DNA from: CAG-238 sp963601575
Lineage (GTDB): Bacteria > Bacillota > Clostridia > Peptostreptococcales > Anaerovoracaceae
Direction: 5' to 3'
DNA length: 40,590 bases
NCBI GenBank assembly: GCA_963601575.1
Contig: CAVCFO010000015.1
Coordinates: forward strand, 1 to 40,590
Below the pieces are notes generated by a model. The model searched no databases, was not told the origin of the DNA, and saw only the letters and a program-made list of their open reading frames with translations. Positions 14,524 through 22,750 of the stretch are shown here, piece by piece (position 1 is the stretch's first letter; each line of letters opens with the position of its first letter). Both the position numbers and the translations under genes were made by a program.

Positions 14524-14983
14524 TCTCTATGCTGTAGTGGAGAGTCCCATCCGGAACGATTATCTCTGCTACTTCTCCTGTTTTCTTGCCGATCAGGTGC
14601 TGACCTACGAGAGATTCGTTGGAAATCTTGAGGGCGAAAGGATCCGCCTCGGTGGAACCTACGATGGTAAATTCCATCTCCTCGCCGCTATCCAGGTCTT
14701 TTACGAGAACCTTGGAGCCGACTCCCACGAAGTCGTTGGTCATCTCATCTTCTTTGAGAACCTTTGCTTTTTTTATCATATCTTCTAGCTTGAAAATTCT
14801 TTCTTCAAGCTCTGCCTGCTCATTTTTGGCCGCGTCATATTCGGCATTCTCCGAAAGGTCGCCGTAAGAAATCGCTTCTTTTAATTTTTCGGAAATTTCC
14901 TTTCGTCTTACGGACACAAGCTCCTCGTGTTCCGCCACAATTTTGTCATAACCCTCTTGGGTTAGCAGCAATTCGTCTGCCAT
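14510..14983 (-). CDS. greA: Transcription elongation factor GreA
   Basis: GreA rescues backtracked RNA polymerase by stimulating transcript cleavage. The 157-residue protein has the N-terminal coiled coil with acidic tip (ISYGDLSENAEYDAAKNEQAELEERI; catalytic-tip acids in DLSENAEYD) and the C-terminal FKBP-like domain ending LIGKKTGEVAEIIVPDG. The start follows GGAGGGG, and a clear promoter lies upstream. It heads a transcript that continues into lysS about 100 nt later. Its stop codon lies inside a 22-nt tandem repeat. Confidence 0.97.
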   Translation of the reverse strand: MADELLLTQEGYDKIVAEHEELVSVRRKEISEKLKEAISYGDLSENAEYDAAKNEQAELEERIFKLEDMIKKAKVLKEDEMTNDFVGVGSKVLVKDLDSGEEMEFTIVGSTEADPFALKISNESLVGQHLIGKKTGEVAEIIVPDGTLHYSIERISR

Positions 14984-15023
14984 TTTAACGTCCCCTCCGT
15001 TTTTTTAGAATATTTATCTAGAT

Positions 15024-15052
15024 ATTTTAGCATTTTTGGCGCGCTTTATCAA
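15024..15052 (-). promoter_or_regulatory. Promoter of greA-lysS
   Basis: Reverse strand TTGATA (15052-15047), 17-nt spacer, TAAAAT (15029-15024), about 40 nt before the greA ATG. Confidence 0.8.
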
Positions 15053-15097
15053 GAAAAAGTTCACCATTTGCACAGATTTTTCGGGGGATCGCGCGGT

Positions 15098-15126
15098 TTG
15101 CACTCCCCCGCCTTTTGTGCTATACT
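15098..15126 (+). promoter_or_regulatory. Promoter of the asparaginase gene
   Basis: TTGCAC (15098-15103), 17-nt spacer, TATACT (15121-15126). A second partial copy, TATACTCTAT, follows 12 nt later. It is divergent from the greA promoter. Confidence 0.75.
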
Positions 15127-15182
15127 CTATTTATACTCTATCTTATCACAAATGAACGAATTTTCAAGGAGTTAATGATTCT

Positions 15183-16199
15183 ATGAAGAAAAAAAGAGTT
15201 TGCATTTTATATACCGGCGGCACCATCGGAATGGTCCCAACAGAGCTTGGCTATGCGCCCAAGCAGAAATATTTTTCGAGTCTTTTGGACGAGATTTCGC
15301 AGCTAAAGAATAGGGATATGCCATATTGGGATGTCATCGAGTTCGATCCGCTTCTGGACTCTGCGAATGTGGCTGTGGAGCAATGGGTAAATATAGGCAG
15401 AGAAATCAGAAATCGATATAATAACTATGACGGCTTCGTTGTGCTTCACGGTACGGATACCATGTCATATACGGCATCTGCCCTTTCGTTCATGCTGGAG
15501 GGACTGGATAAGCCCGTTGTATTCACCGGCTCTCAAATTCCGCTTTGCGAGCTGAGAAGCGACGGCAGGGACAATCTCATAAACTCGATGCTCATCGCAG
15601 CAGACGGGGTTGCAAACGAGGTGTGCCTTTATTTTGCCGGGAGGCTCCTTAGGGGAAATCGCTCCACAAAGGTCTCATCCGATGAGCTGATGGCATTCGC
15701 ATCGCCTAACTATCCGGTGCTTGCAAATGTAGGAATCGATATTATGTATAACCATCAGGCTCTCATCATGCCAAAACAGGAGGAAAAATTCTCCCTTACC
15801 GAGCTCAAGCAGGTTCCAATCGGGGTCCTTAAGATTTTTCCGGGCATTCAGTTTGAGCTGTTTGAACAGATAATGACAGAAAAGCTTGACGGCGTGGTCC
15901 TTGAGACCTTCGGCGAGGGAAATATCCCGAGCAACAACCGCGCGCTCGTAGACAGCATCAGGCGCGCCTCTGAAAACGGCGCTATCGTGTCGGTTTGCTC
16001 GCAGTGTTACAGCGGAAGCACCCGGCTCGGGACATATGCTACCAGCAACGCCCTCAAGGAGTCGGGCGCCGTAGGCTGCAGCGATATGACAACAGAGGCG
16101 ACCGTTGCAAAGCTCTATTATCTATTCAGCTGCGGCTACCCGAAGAATATGATCAAAGGGCTCATGACCCAGAATCTCAGGGGAGAAATCAGCGTATAG
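15183..16199 (+). CDS. ansA: L-asparaginase, type I (cytoplasmic)
   Basis: Hydrolyses L-asparagine to aspartate and ammonia. The first nucleophile motif is ILYTGGTIGMVP (residues 8-19, catalytic Thr in TGGT). The second is the GFVVLHGTDTMSYTASALSFML tract (about 84-105), carrying the catalytic HGTDT Thr-Asp pair and serving the conserved Lys region. The C-terminal segment GNIPSNNRALVDSIRRASENGAIV is typical of bacterial type I enzymes. There is no signal peptide and the 338-residue length is normal, so the enzyme is cytoplasmic. The start ATG follows AAGGAG (15166-15171). It is monocistronic, with its own promoter and a terminator at 16579-16620. Confidence 0.95.
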   Translation: MKKKRVCILYTGGTIGMVPTELGYAPKQKYFSSLLDEISQLKNRDMPYWDVIEFDPLLDSANVAVEQWVNIGREIRNRYNNYDGFVVLHGTDTMSYTASALSFMLEGLDKPVVFTGSQIPLCELRSDGRDNLINSMLIAADGVANEVCLYFAGRLLRGNRSTKVSSDELMAFASPNYPVLANVGIDIMYNHQALIMPKQEEKFSLTELKQVPIGVLKIFPGIQFELFEQIMTEKLDGVVLETFGEGNIPSNNRALVDSIRRASENGAIVSVCSQCYSGSTRLGTYATSNALKESGAVGCSDMTTEATVAKLYYLFSCGYPKNMIKGLMTQNLRGEISV

Positions 16200-16711
16200 G
16201 GCATACAAAGCATACGGAGCATATGGATTGCAAGAGGATGCCAATTGCATGCGGGTGCAAGTTGCAGATGGGCGCAAATTGCAGCAAATCGCGGCAAATT
16301 GCGACATGCGCAAATAAATGCGATTTTTGTATTGTTTTGCGAACAAAAATATGCTAAAATATTTTTGGCAAGCAGAAGCTGCCGCACCGGTGCAGAAGCG
16401 CCGGCATCGAAAATCGCAATGCGAAAATAATGCAAAGCTAAAGCAAAACGATTGCGAAATAATGCAAAACTAAAGCGAAACGATTGCAAAATAGTGCGAA
16501 GAAACCGCAAAGGCAAAACAAAAATGAGATAAAATAAAGTTTTATATTTATATATGTTATGTATCGTATGCACAGAAGGCACACACATCCTCAGAAGAGG
16601 ATATGTGTGCTTTGCTTTTTTTGAATTTTGTTTTGTTTATTTGAAAATTGATCAAAATTGACCTGATAATTGATCTGAAAATTTGAAATGATTTGAAATG
16701 AGGTGAGAAAA
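16200..16711. other. Intergenic: low-complexity words, a 32-nt duplication and a terminator
   Basis: Bases 16200-16320 are packed with GCAAATTGC-like words (GCATAC, TTGCAG, GCAAAT). Bases 16432-16495 are two imperfect 32-nt tandem copies beginning GCAAAGCTAAAGC and GCAAAACTAAAGC. The asparaginase terminator follows. Bases 16625-16700 are AT-rich with repeated TTGAAA/ATTGATC and probably hold the lar promoter, which I cannot place exactly. I see no gene. Confidence 0.6.
16579..16620 (+). terminator. Terminator of the asparaginase gene
   Basis: GCACACACATCCTC pairs with GAGGATATGTGTGC (one mismatch) around an AGAA loop, followed by TTTGCTTTTTTT. Confidence 0.85.
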
Positions 16712-17458
16712 GTGACTTTAGAGGAATTTTTCCGGGAGCATCCGAAGGTCGGGATCGCATTTTCCGGCGGCGTTGATTCTTCGTATCTTCTCTATGCGGC
16801 GAAAAAATATGCAAAGGAATTTTGCGCATATTATGCAAATTCCGAATTTCAGCCGGCATTTGAGAAGGAGGACGCAAGGCGGCTTGCGAAGGAGCTTGGC
16901 TCTCCGCTGAAAATCCTAGACTTAAGCATTTTGCAGGTTAGGCAGGTATGCGAAAATCCTATCGATCGTTGCTACTATTGCAAGACGGCGATTTTCACCG
17001 CCATCACGAAGGCGGCGGCAGAGGACGGATTCTCGGTAATCTTGGACGGAACAAATGCTTCTGATGATGTGGGCTCGAGGCCCGGGGTCAAGGCTCTGCG
17101 AGAGCTTTCGGTGCTTTCGCCCTTGCAGACCTGCGGTCTTTCGAAGGACATGATACGGGCGGCCTCACATGAGGCAGGGCTTTTTACATGGGATAAGCCT
17201 GCTTATGCCTGTCTTGCTACCAGGATCAAAACCGGCGAGGAAATCACGGCGGAGAAGCTGTCAAAGGTCGAAGCTTCGGAGGCCTTTCTCTTTGACCTTG
17301 GCTTCAGCGACTTTCGGGTTCGCACGGAGTGCGGAAAGGCAAAGATCCAGCTGAGAGAAAAGGACCTTCCGCTGCTTCTTGAGATGCGGCAGAGGATTTT
17401 GGAAAAACTTACCTGCTATTACGATTCGGTTGTTCTTGATTTGGAGGTGCGAGGATGA
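16712..17458 (+). CDS. larE: Pyridinium-3,5-biscarboxylate mononucleotide sulfurtransferase LarE
   Basis: LarE is an ATP-dependent PP-loop enzyme that makes the nickel-pincer precursor by converting two carboxylates to thiocarboxylates, donating sulfur from its own cysteine or an Fe-S cluster. The PP-loop is FSGGVDSS (about 17-24). CYYCKTAIF (about 88) and the KPAYACLATRI motif (Cys167) are present; the latter aligns with the sacrificial Cys176 region of Lactiplantibacillus LarE. I chose GTG 16712, which has AGGTGAG (16701-16707) at proper spacing. The in-frame GTG at 16703 would overlap that SD. Length is 248 residues. It overlaps larB by four bases (ATGA). Confidence 0.93.
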   Translation: MTLEEFFREHPKVGIAFSGGVDSSYLLYAAKKYAKEFCAYYANSEFQPAFEKEDARRLAKELGSPLKILDLSILQVRQVCENPIDRCYYCKTAIFTAITKAAAEDGFSVILDGTNASDDVGSRPGVKALRELSVLSPLQTCGLSKDMIRAASHEAGLFTWDKPAYACLATRIKTGEEITAEKLSKVEASEAFLFDLGFSDFRVRTECGKAKIQLREKDLPLLLEMRQRILEKLTCYYDSVVLDLEVRG

Positions 17459-18216
17459 ATGAAGATATACGAAATTTGCTTGCGGCTGTCGCAGAAGGCG
17501 GCATTTCTGTGGATGAGGCGATGCTGAAGCTGAAAGTAAAGCCGTTCGAGGACATAGGCTACGCGAAGGTGGACATGCACCGAAAGCTCCGGCAAGGTGC
17601 GGCGGAGGTCATCTACGGGGCAGAAAAAACGCCTGATCAGATCATCGGAATTGCGGGCGCTATGCTAAAATCAGGACAGGATACGATTCTAATCACGCGG
17701 ATCTGCCCCGAGGCGGCGGATGAGGTTAGCAAAGCTCATAATCTAAAGTACTACCCGGAGGCTCGCTGCGGGATCATCGGCTCCTTGCCCGAGCCCGACG
17801 GGATCGGCAAAATCGTCATTGCCACCGGCGGCACCTGCGACATTCCCGTTGCGGAGGAGGCGGCACTGACTGCTATGGTTCACGGAAACGAGGTTGTCAG
17901 ATTATATGATGTAGGAGTTGCGGGGCTTCACAGAACCCTGTCCCATCTTGAAGACATAATGGACGCAAGCGTTATCATCGCAATCGCGGGGATGGAGGGG
18001 GCGCTGGCAAGCGTTCTTGGCGGCCTTGCGGACTGCCCTGTTATCGCGGTTCCGACAAGCGTCGGCTACGGAGCTTCGTTTCACGGGCTTTCGGCGCTGC
18101 TCTCGATGCTCAATTCCTGCGCCAGCGGCGTTTCTGTGGTGAACATCGACAACGGCTTCGGGGCGGGCTATCTTGCGAATATGATAAATCATCCGAATGT
18201 GTGGAAAAGTAAATAG
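17455..18216 (+). CDS. larB: Pyridinium-3,5-biscarboxylic acid mononucleotide synthase LarB
   Basis: LarB carboxylates and hydrolyses nicotinic acid adenine dinucleotide to give the biscarboxylate mononucleotide, the first step of nickel-pincer cofactor synthesis. It has a family-specific N-terminus (LLAAVAEGGISVDEAMLKLK) and a PurE-like carboxylase domain from about residue 118: VIATGGTCDIPVAEEAA, DVGVAGLHR, IIAIAGMEGALASVLGG, PVIAVPTSVGYGASFHG and NIDNGFGAG. At 253 residues it is normal length. The ATG overlaps the larE stop, so the two are translationally coupled. A 149-nt gap containing duplicated hairpins separates it from larC. Confidence 0.95.
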   Translation: MNEDIRNLLAAVAEGGISVDEAMLKLKVKPFEDIGYAKVDMHRKLRQGAAEVIYGAEKTPDQIIGIAGAMLKSGQDTILITRICPEAADEVSKAHNLKYYPEARCGIIGSLPEPDGIGKIVIATGGTCDIPVAEEAALTAMVHGNEVVRLYDVGVAGLHRTLSHLEDIMDASVIIAIAGMEGALASVLGGLADCPVIAVPTSVGYGASFHGLSALLSMLNSCASGVSVVNIDNGFGAGYLANMINHPNVWKSK

Positions 18217-18239
18217 ATTATAGAAGAGCCCGCAGAAAA

Positions 18240-18335
18240 ATGTAAAAGTCCGCGCGAGCAGAACGCGCGGGCAGAACTATACGAAATTGTAAAAGTCCGC
18301 ATGGGTCGAATGCGCGGGCAGAAAATGTAAACATT
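18240..18335. repeat. Two related hairpins in the larB-larC spacer
   Basis: TGTAAAAGTCCGC occurs twice (about 18240 and 18290), each time followed by a GC-rich inverted repeat ending GCGCGGGCAGAA. The first stem, CCGCGCG/CGCGCGG, is perfect. The second (CCGCAT...ATGCGCGG) is less so. Neither is followed by a T-run, so they are unlikely to terminate transcription. They could be processing sites, a metal-sensing leader or simply a local duplication. Confidence 0.6.
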
Positions 18336-18365
18336 ATAAATAGTTGAGAAAGATGGTAAATAGAG

Positions 18366-19928
18366 ATGAAAACCTTATATATTGACTGCGGCATGGGGGC
18401 TGCGGGGGATATGCTCTCGGCGGCTCTGCTGGAATTGATTCCCGACAAAGAAAAATTTATAGATGAGCTAAACGCGCTCGGGATCCCCGGCGCTATCTAT
18501 AGCGCGGAGCCCTCCGAAAAATGCGGGATCAGAGGAACGCGGATGGTCGTGACGGTAAACGGTACAGAAGAAGAAAGCTTCGACGAGCACCGCCACGAGC
18601 ACGAGCATGGGCACTGCCATGAACATGAGCACGAGCATTGCCACGAACACCACCACGAGCATGGGCATGCGCACGGACACGAACACGAGCATGGACATTG
18701 CCACGAGCATGAGCATTGCCACGAGCACGGACATGAGCATGAGCACGGACACGGACATGAGCATGAGCATTGCGGCATGCACGGACATTGCCTCGAGCAC
18801 GAACATAGTCATGAGCATGAGCATCACCATGCGCACAGCGCCCTTTCTGACATCGAGCATATAGTATGCGAGCATCTGCCCCTCTCTGCAAAGGTAAAAG
18901 AGGACGTTATGGCGGTTTACAAGCTGATTGCGGAGGCGGAAAGCTGCGCCCACGGAGTTCCGGTAACGGAGATTCACTTTCACGAGGTGGGAACGATGGA
19001 TGCCATTGCCGACGTTACGGCGGTCTGCCTGCTTATGGAAAGGCTGGCGGCGGATGAAGTTGTCGTCTCCCCTATCCATGTAGGAAGCGGCAAGGTAAGA
19101 TGCGCCCACGGAATCCTGCCTGTACCTGCTCCCGCCACGGCATATATCCTAAAAGACATCCCTATTTATGGCGGCGAGATTCAAGGCGAGCTTTGCACCC
19201 CTACCGGCGCGGCGCTGCTGAAACATTTTGCTGACAGGTTCGGGTCTATGCCTGTGATGAGGCCGCAGGCGGCCGGCTACGGCATGGGCAAGAAGGATTT
19301 CGAAGCGGCAAACTGCGTTCGGGCGATACTCGGAGAAAGTGAAAATGCGAAAAAGGCAGGAAATGGGGCCGAGGGAGCAGCCGAGGGAGCAGTCGCCGCT
19401 GCCGAGAGAGCAGCCGCGGGAGAGGCGGCTGCGGAGCCTGCAGCAGGCGCAAAGGGCGCGGCAGCCGGAGGCACCGGCGCCGGATCAGATGGCGCAGAAG
19501 ATATGATCTGCGAGCTTTCTTGCAATATCGACGATATGACAGGAGAAGCGATAGGCTTTGCCATGGAGCGGCTTTTTGATGCCGGGGCGGTTGATGTTTA
19601 TACTGTTCCCATCGGCATGAAAAAGTCTCGCCCGGCGGTTATGCTCTGCGCGATGTGCCGCGTATCTGAGAGGGAAAAACTCATCACCGCAATCTTTCGG
19701 CATACAAGCACCATAGGGATTCGGGAGAGTCTCTGCCGCCGCTACGTGCTATCGCGCCGCGAGGAAACAGTTCAAACTCCTTATGGCCCGGTCCTGCGCA
19801 AGATTTCTTCCGGCTACGGCGTGCAGCGGAAGAAATATGAGTATGACGATATTTCGCGCATCGCCGACGAAAACGGACTTTCGATGAGAGAGGTTCTTTC
19901 CGAAATTGAAAACAGAAGTAACGATTAG
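18366..19928 (+). CDS. larC: Nickel-pincer cofactor biosynthesis protein LarC with His-rich and Ala-rich insertions
   Basis: LarC is the CTP-dependent cyclometallase that inserts nickel into the pincer nucleotide. Core motifs are YIDCGMGAAGDMLSAALLEL at the start, HFHEVGTMDAIADVTAV, ELCTPTGAALLKHFAD, and the C-terminal CNIDDMTGEAIGFAMERLFDAGAVDVY...KKSRPAVML. It is one continuous frame, unlike species that make LarC1/LarC2 by frameshifting. Two insertions enlarge it to 520 residues. About 74-158 is a His-Glu/His-Gly repeat with occasional Cys, likely a nickel-binding or storage arm. About 329-378 is Ala/Gly/Glu-rich low complexity just before the C-terminal domain, as if linking LarC1 and LarC2 parts. 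Confidence 0.94.
   Translation: MKTLYIDCGMGAAGDMLSAALLELIPDKEKFIDELNALGIPGAIYSAEPSEKCGIRGTRMVVTVNGTEEESFDEHRHEHEHGHCHEHEHEHCHEHHHEHGHAHGHEHEHGHCHEHEHCHEHGHEHEHGHGHEHEHCGMHGHCLEHEHSHEHEHHHAHSALSDIEHIVCEHLPLSAKVKEDVMAVYKLIAEAESCAHGVPVTEIHFHEVGTMDAIADVTAVCLLMERLAADEVVVSPIHVGSGKVRCAHGILPVPAPATAYILKDIPIYGGEIQGELCTPTGAALLKHFADRFGSMPVMRPQAAGYGMGKKDFEAANCVRAILGESENAKKAGNGAEGAAEGAVAAAERAAAGEAAAEPAAGAKGAAAGGTGAGSDGAEDMICELSCNIDDMTGEAIGFAMERLFDAGAVDVYTVPIGMKKSRPAVMLCAMCRVSEREKLITAIFRHTSTIGIRESLCRRYVLSRREETVQTPYGPVLRKISSGYGVQRKKYEYDDISRIADENGLSMREVLSEIENRSND
18585..18840 (+). repeat. Histidine-rich repeat tract inside larC
   Basis: Degenerate CACGAGCAC/GAGCATGGG-type hexamers and nonamers encode alternating His with Glu, Gly and Cys over about 85 residues. 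All three forward frames stay open through it, a side effect of the repeat. Confidence 0.95.
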
Positions 19929-19929
19929 A

Positions 19930-21606
19930 ATGAAATCGAAGAATATTATAAAGATGTTATCAAAAATGCATATAAAATTAAAAATGCGCGGGAGAAAATC
20001 TCTTGCGACCTTTCTTGCGATGCTCCTTACCCTCTTGCTTGCGGTGAGCGCCACGGGCTGCGGCAGCGATGCGAAAGATGCGGCAGATGCGAACGCGCAG
20101 AACGCGCAGAAGAGCGGCGTGGTGATCGCGGTGGGATCAGAGCCCGAAAGCCTCGACCCGATTCAGGGCTGGGGACACGGAAACTCCCCCATCGTCCAAA
20201 GCACCCTCGTAAAATACAATTCGGAGCTTGCACTTGAGAACGACCTTGCCACAGATTATTCCCTGTCCGAGGACGGGCTGACCTGGACATTTACGCTCAG
20301 AGGCGACGCATATTTTACCGATGGCGAAAAGGTATGCGCTGAGGATGTGGCTTTTACGCTGCAGCAGGCAAAGGCTGCTGCGAGCGCCGTTGACCTTACA
20401 TATATAGAAAAGGTTTCGGCACCGGATGATTCTACGGTAATAATCGAGCTTGCAAGGCCTACTTCTATACTCCTGAACACCCTGGCTTCCGTTGGGATCG
20501 TGCCAAAACATGCCTATGGCGATGATTATGGCAGAAATCCAATAGGTTCGGGGCCTTATAAGCTTGTGGAGTGGACCCCGCAGGAGCAGATTATCCTGAC
20601 GGCTAACGAGGACTATTATGGGAAAAAGCCGGCGATAAAGAATGTCACCGTCGTGTTTATGGCAGAGGATGCGGCTCTTGCGGCGGTGCAGGCAGGAAAG
20701 GTTGACGCGGCATATACAAGCGCGACCCTTGCAAATACAAAGGCCCGCGGCTATCACGTTGAGGCTCTTGCCTCGGCGGACAACCGGGGCTTTACCCTGC
20801 CGATGGAAGCCGATACCGGAAAAACTACGGAAAGCGGCGCGCCTATCGGAAATAATGTAACATGTAATCTCGAAATCAGGCAGGCCATCGCCTATGCCAT
20901 CGACCGCCAGCTGATAGCGGACACGGTTCTAAGCGGCTTCGCAAGGCCCGCTTATTCCGAAAACGACGGTATGCCCTGGAATAATCCTGAGGTAGAGATA
21001 AAAACCGACATAGAATATTCAAAGAAGCTCCTTGCGGAGGCGGGCTGGGAAGACAGCGACGGGGACGGTATCGTAGAGAAAAACGGTCTAAAAGCAGAGT
21101 TTTCCTGCCTTTATCCTGCGGGGGACTCTGTGCGTCAGGCGGTTGCTATGGCTGCCGCTCAGCAGGTTGCGGCAATCGGAATCAAGATAAATGTTGAGGG
21201 CAGGAGCTGGGACGAGATCTCGAACCTCATGTTTTCTGAGGCGGTGCTGATGGGCTGGGGCGCGGCAAATCCGAGCGAGACATATTATCTATATCGCTCA
21301 GATGGTGCGCTCCTGGATGATTATTACAATCCGGAAGGGTATGCGAGCGATGTAACCGATGGGTATCTCGAGGCTGCCATGACTGCCCTTACCCCTGAAG
21401 AAGCCAACGAGAACTGGAAGAAGGCGCAGTGGGACGGCAAGACCGGCACCGCTATGCAGGGCGAATGCCCCTGGGTTTGGATCGTAAACCTTGACCATGT
21501 AACATATGTCCGGGACGGGCTTTCTATTGGCAATCAGCCGATTCACGGTCACGGCCACGGATTTTCTCTGATACAAAATTTGAACGAATGGGCTTGGAGT
21601 GAGTAA
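19930..21606 (+). CDS. Nickel-type ABC transporter substrate-binding lipoprotein
   Basis: A solute-binding protein family 5 (SBP_bac_5) member. After a hydrophobic export segment (LATFLAMLLTLLLAV) comes SATGCGSD, a lipobox with Cys as the lipid-anchored residue. Family motifs are VGSEPESLDPIQGW, LVKYNSELALENDLATDYSLSEDGLTW (in part), FTDGEKVCAEDVAFT, NPIGSGPYKLVEW and IRQAIAYAIDR. The C-terminal HGHGHGFSLIQNLNEW resembles nickel/metallophore-binding members (NikA/CntA-like). Its position directly after larC and before two permeases and two ATPases supports nickel uptake. The start is uncertain: ATG 19930 lies two bases after the larC stop, and 19984 would also leave an intact signal peptide. 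No good SD is visible. Confidence 0.87.
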   Translation: MKSKNIIKMLSKMHIKLKMRGRKSLATFLAMLLTLLLAVSATGCGSDAKDAADANAQNAQKSGVVIAVGSEPESLDPIQGWGHGNSPIVQSTLVKYNSELALENDLATDYSLSEDGLTWTFTLRGDAYFTDGEKVCAEDVAFTLQQAKAAASAVDLTYIEKVSAPDDSTVIIELARPTSILLNTLASVGIVPKHAYGDDYGRNPIGSGPYKLVEWTPQEQIILTANEDYYGKKPAIKNVTVVFMAEDAALAAVQAGKVDAAYTSATLANTKARGYHVEALASADNRGFTLPMEADTGKTTESGAPIGNNVTCNLEIRQAIAYAIDRQLIADTVLSGFARPAYSENDGMPWNNPEVEIKTDIEYSKKLLAEAGWEDSDGDGIVEKNGLKAEFSCLYPAGDSVRQAVAMAAAQQVAAIGIKINVEGRSWDEISNLMFSEAVLMGWGAANPSETYYLYRSDGALLDDYYNPEGYASDVTDGYLEAAMTALTPEEANENWKKAQWDGKTGTAMQGECPWVWIVNLDHVTYVRDGLSIGNQPIHGHGHGFSLIQNLNEWAWSE

Positions 21607-21610
21607 ACTT

Positions 21611-22750
21611 ATGGGCGGAGCGATGAACGAGATAATCAGCAGGCAGAAGGCGAAAAGCGATACAATCAACAGCGAAAGAGTGAAAAGCGATACAATCAGC
21701 AGCGAAAGAGTGAAAAGCGATACAATCAGCAGCGAAAGAGTGAAAAGCGAAAAAACAAAAAGCACTGCAATGCGGCTTTTGCATATATTTTCCGCAGGCG
21801 GCATCAAAATCCTGTCGCTTCTGTTTGCTGTGAGCATAATCGCCTTTGCGCTTGTATGCGCATCTCCCGCAGACCCGGTGCAGCAATATATATCGGGGCT
21901 TGACAGCTCCGTATCCCCTGAGCAGCGGGAAAAGATCGAAGAATACTTCGGAGCAGGCGAGCCTCCCGTAGAGCGTTATCTATCCTGGGCGTCTGCTGTT
22001 TTGGCGGGGGACCTTGGGGAGTCATCTCTATATCGCAGGCCTGTTGCCGATATCATAGGTGAGCGCTTTGAAGGCTCACTTGCTTTGATGTTTTCGGCAT
22101 GGGTGATGGCTGGGATTTTCGGCTTCTTTCTCGGCTGCGTCATGGGTATGCACGAGGGGCGGTGGCAGGACAGATTGCTAAAGAAGTTCTGCTATGTTCT
22201 AAGCTCCACACCTACCTTTTGGCTGGGGCTAGTGCTTCTTCTTATCTTTAGCGTGAAGCTCGGCTGGTTTCCAATCGGATTTTACTCACCTATCGGAGTT
22301 CTCTCAGGTGATGTGAGGCTATGGCAAAAGCTTTATCATCTGGCGCTTCCGGCTCTTACCCTGAGCCTGACATCCTTTGCAAATATCGCCTTGCATACGC
22401 GGCAAAAGCTCATCGGCGTTCTGGCAAGCGATTATGTTCTATTCGCCAAGGCGCGTGGAGAAAGCCCCGGGATCATATTGCGCCGCCACGGGATGCGGAA
22501 TATATTGCTTCCGGCTCTAACCCTGCAATTTGCGTCATTTTCGGAGCTTTTCGGCGGCTCGGTTCTGGCAGAAAATGTTTTCAGCTATCCGGGTCTTGGC
22601 AGTGCTGCGGCAGAAGCGGGGCTTGCGGGCGACGTTCCGCTGCTACTTGGCATAACCCTCTTTTCGGCGCTGTTTGTATGCGCAGGCAATATGATCGCAA
22701 ATCTGCTCTATGGGGTCGTCGATCCGAAGATAAGGGAGGCTCGCGAATGA
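21611..22750 (+). CDS. Nickel-type ABC transporter permease (NikB-like)
   Basis: A DppB/OppB-family inner-membrane permease. After a charged cytoplasmic N-terminus it has a first membrane helix (ILSLLFAVSIIAFALVC), the family periplasmic segment with ASPADPVQQYISG, and five further helices. The EAA-type loop KARGESPGIILRRHGMRNILLPALT contacts the ATPase. The unusual feature is three copies of a 10-residue repeat, SDTI(N/S)SERVK (about residues 13-45), ahead of the first helix, encoded by a 30-nt tandem repeat. I chose ATG 21611, which follows GGAGTGAG. GTG 21599 and ATG 21623 are alternatives. It overlaps the next gene by four bases. Confidence 0.88.
   Translation: MGGAMNEIISRQKAKSDTINSERVKSDTISSERVKSDTISSERVKSEKTKSTAMRLLHIFSAGGIKILSLLFAVSIIAFALVCASPADPVQQYISGLDSSVSPEQREKIEEYFGAGEPPVERYLSWASAVLAGDLGESSLYRRPVADIIGERFEGSLALMFSAWVMAGIFGFFLGCVMGMHEGRWQDRLLKKFCYVLSSTPTFWLGLVLLLIFSVKLGWFPIGFYSPIGVLSGDVRLWQKLYHLALPALTLSLTSFANIALHTRQKLIGVLASDYVLFAKARGESPGIILRRHGMRNILLPALTLQFASFSELFGGSVLAENVFSYPGLGSAAAEAGLAGDVPLLLGITLFSALFVCAGNMIANLLYGVVDPKIREARE
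21655..21746 (+). repeat. 30-nt tandem repeat x3 in the permease N-terminus
   Basis: AAAAGCGATACAATCA.CAGCGAAAGAGTG occurs three times head to tail. The last two copies are identical and the first differs by one base. A partial fourth copy (AAAAGCGAAAAAAC) follows. The unit is a multiple of three, so the frame is preserved. Confidence 0.93.

Noticed and set aside
18217..18365. NiCo (czcD-type) riboswitch before larC
   Set aside because: The repeated GGACAG-type junction elements of that class are absent; the two hairpins look like a local duplication.
18468..19109. Reverse ORF opposite larC with Met/Val/Leu-rich repeats
   Set aside because: It is produced by the His-codon repeat read backwards; all frames stay open through such repeats.
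21524..21886. Reverse ORFs with repeated SLFTLSLLIV/AFHSFAADCI units over the nik genes
   Set aside because: They are antisense reads of the 30-nt repeat in the permease gene.
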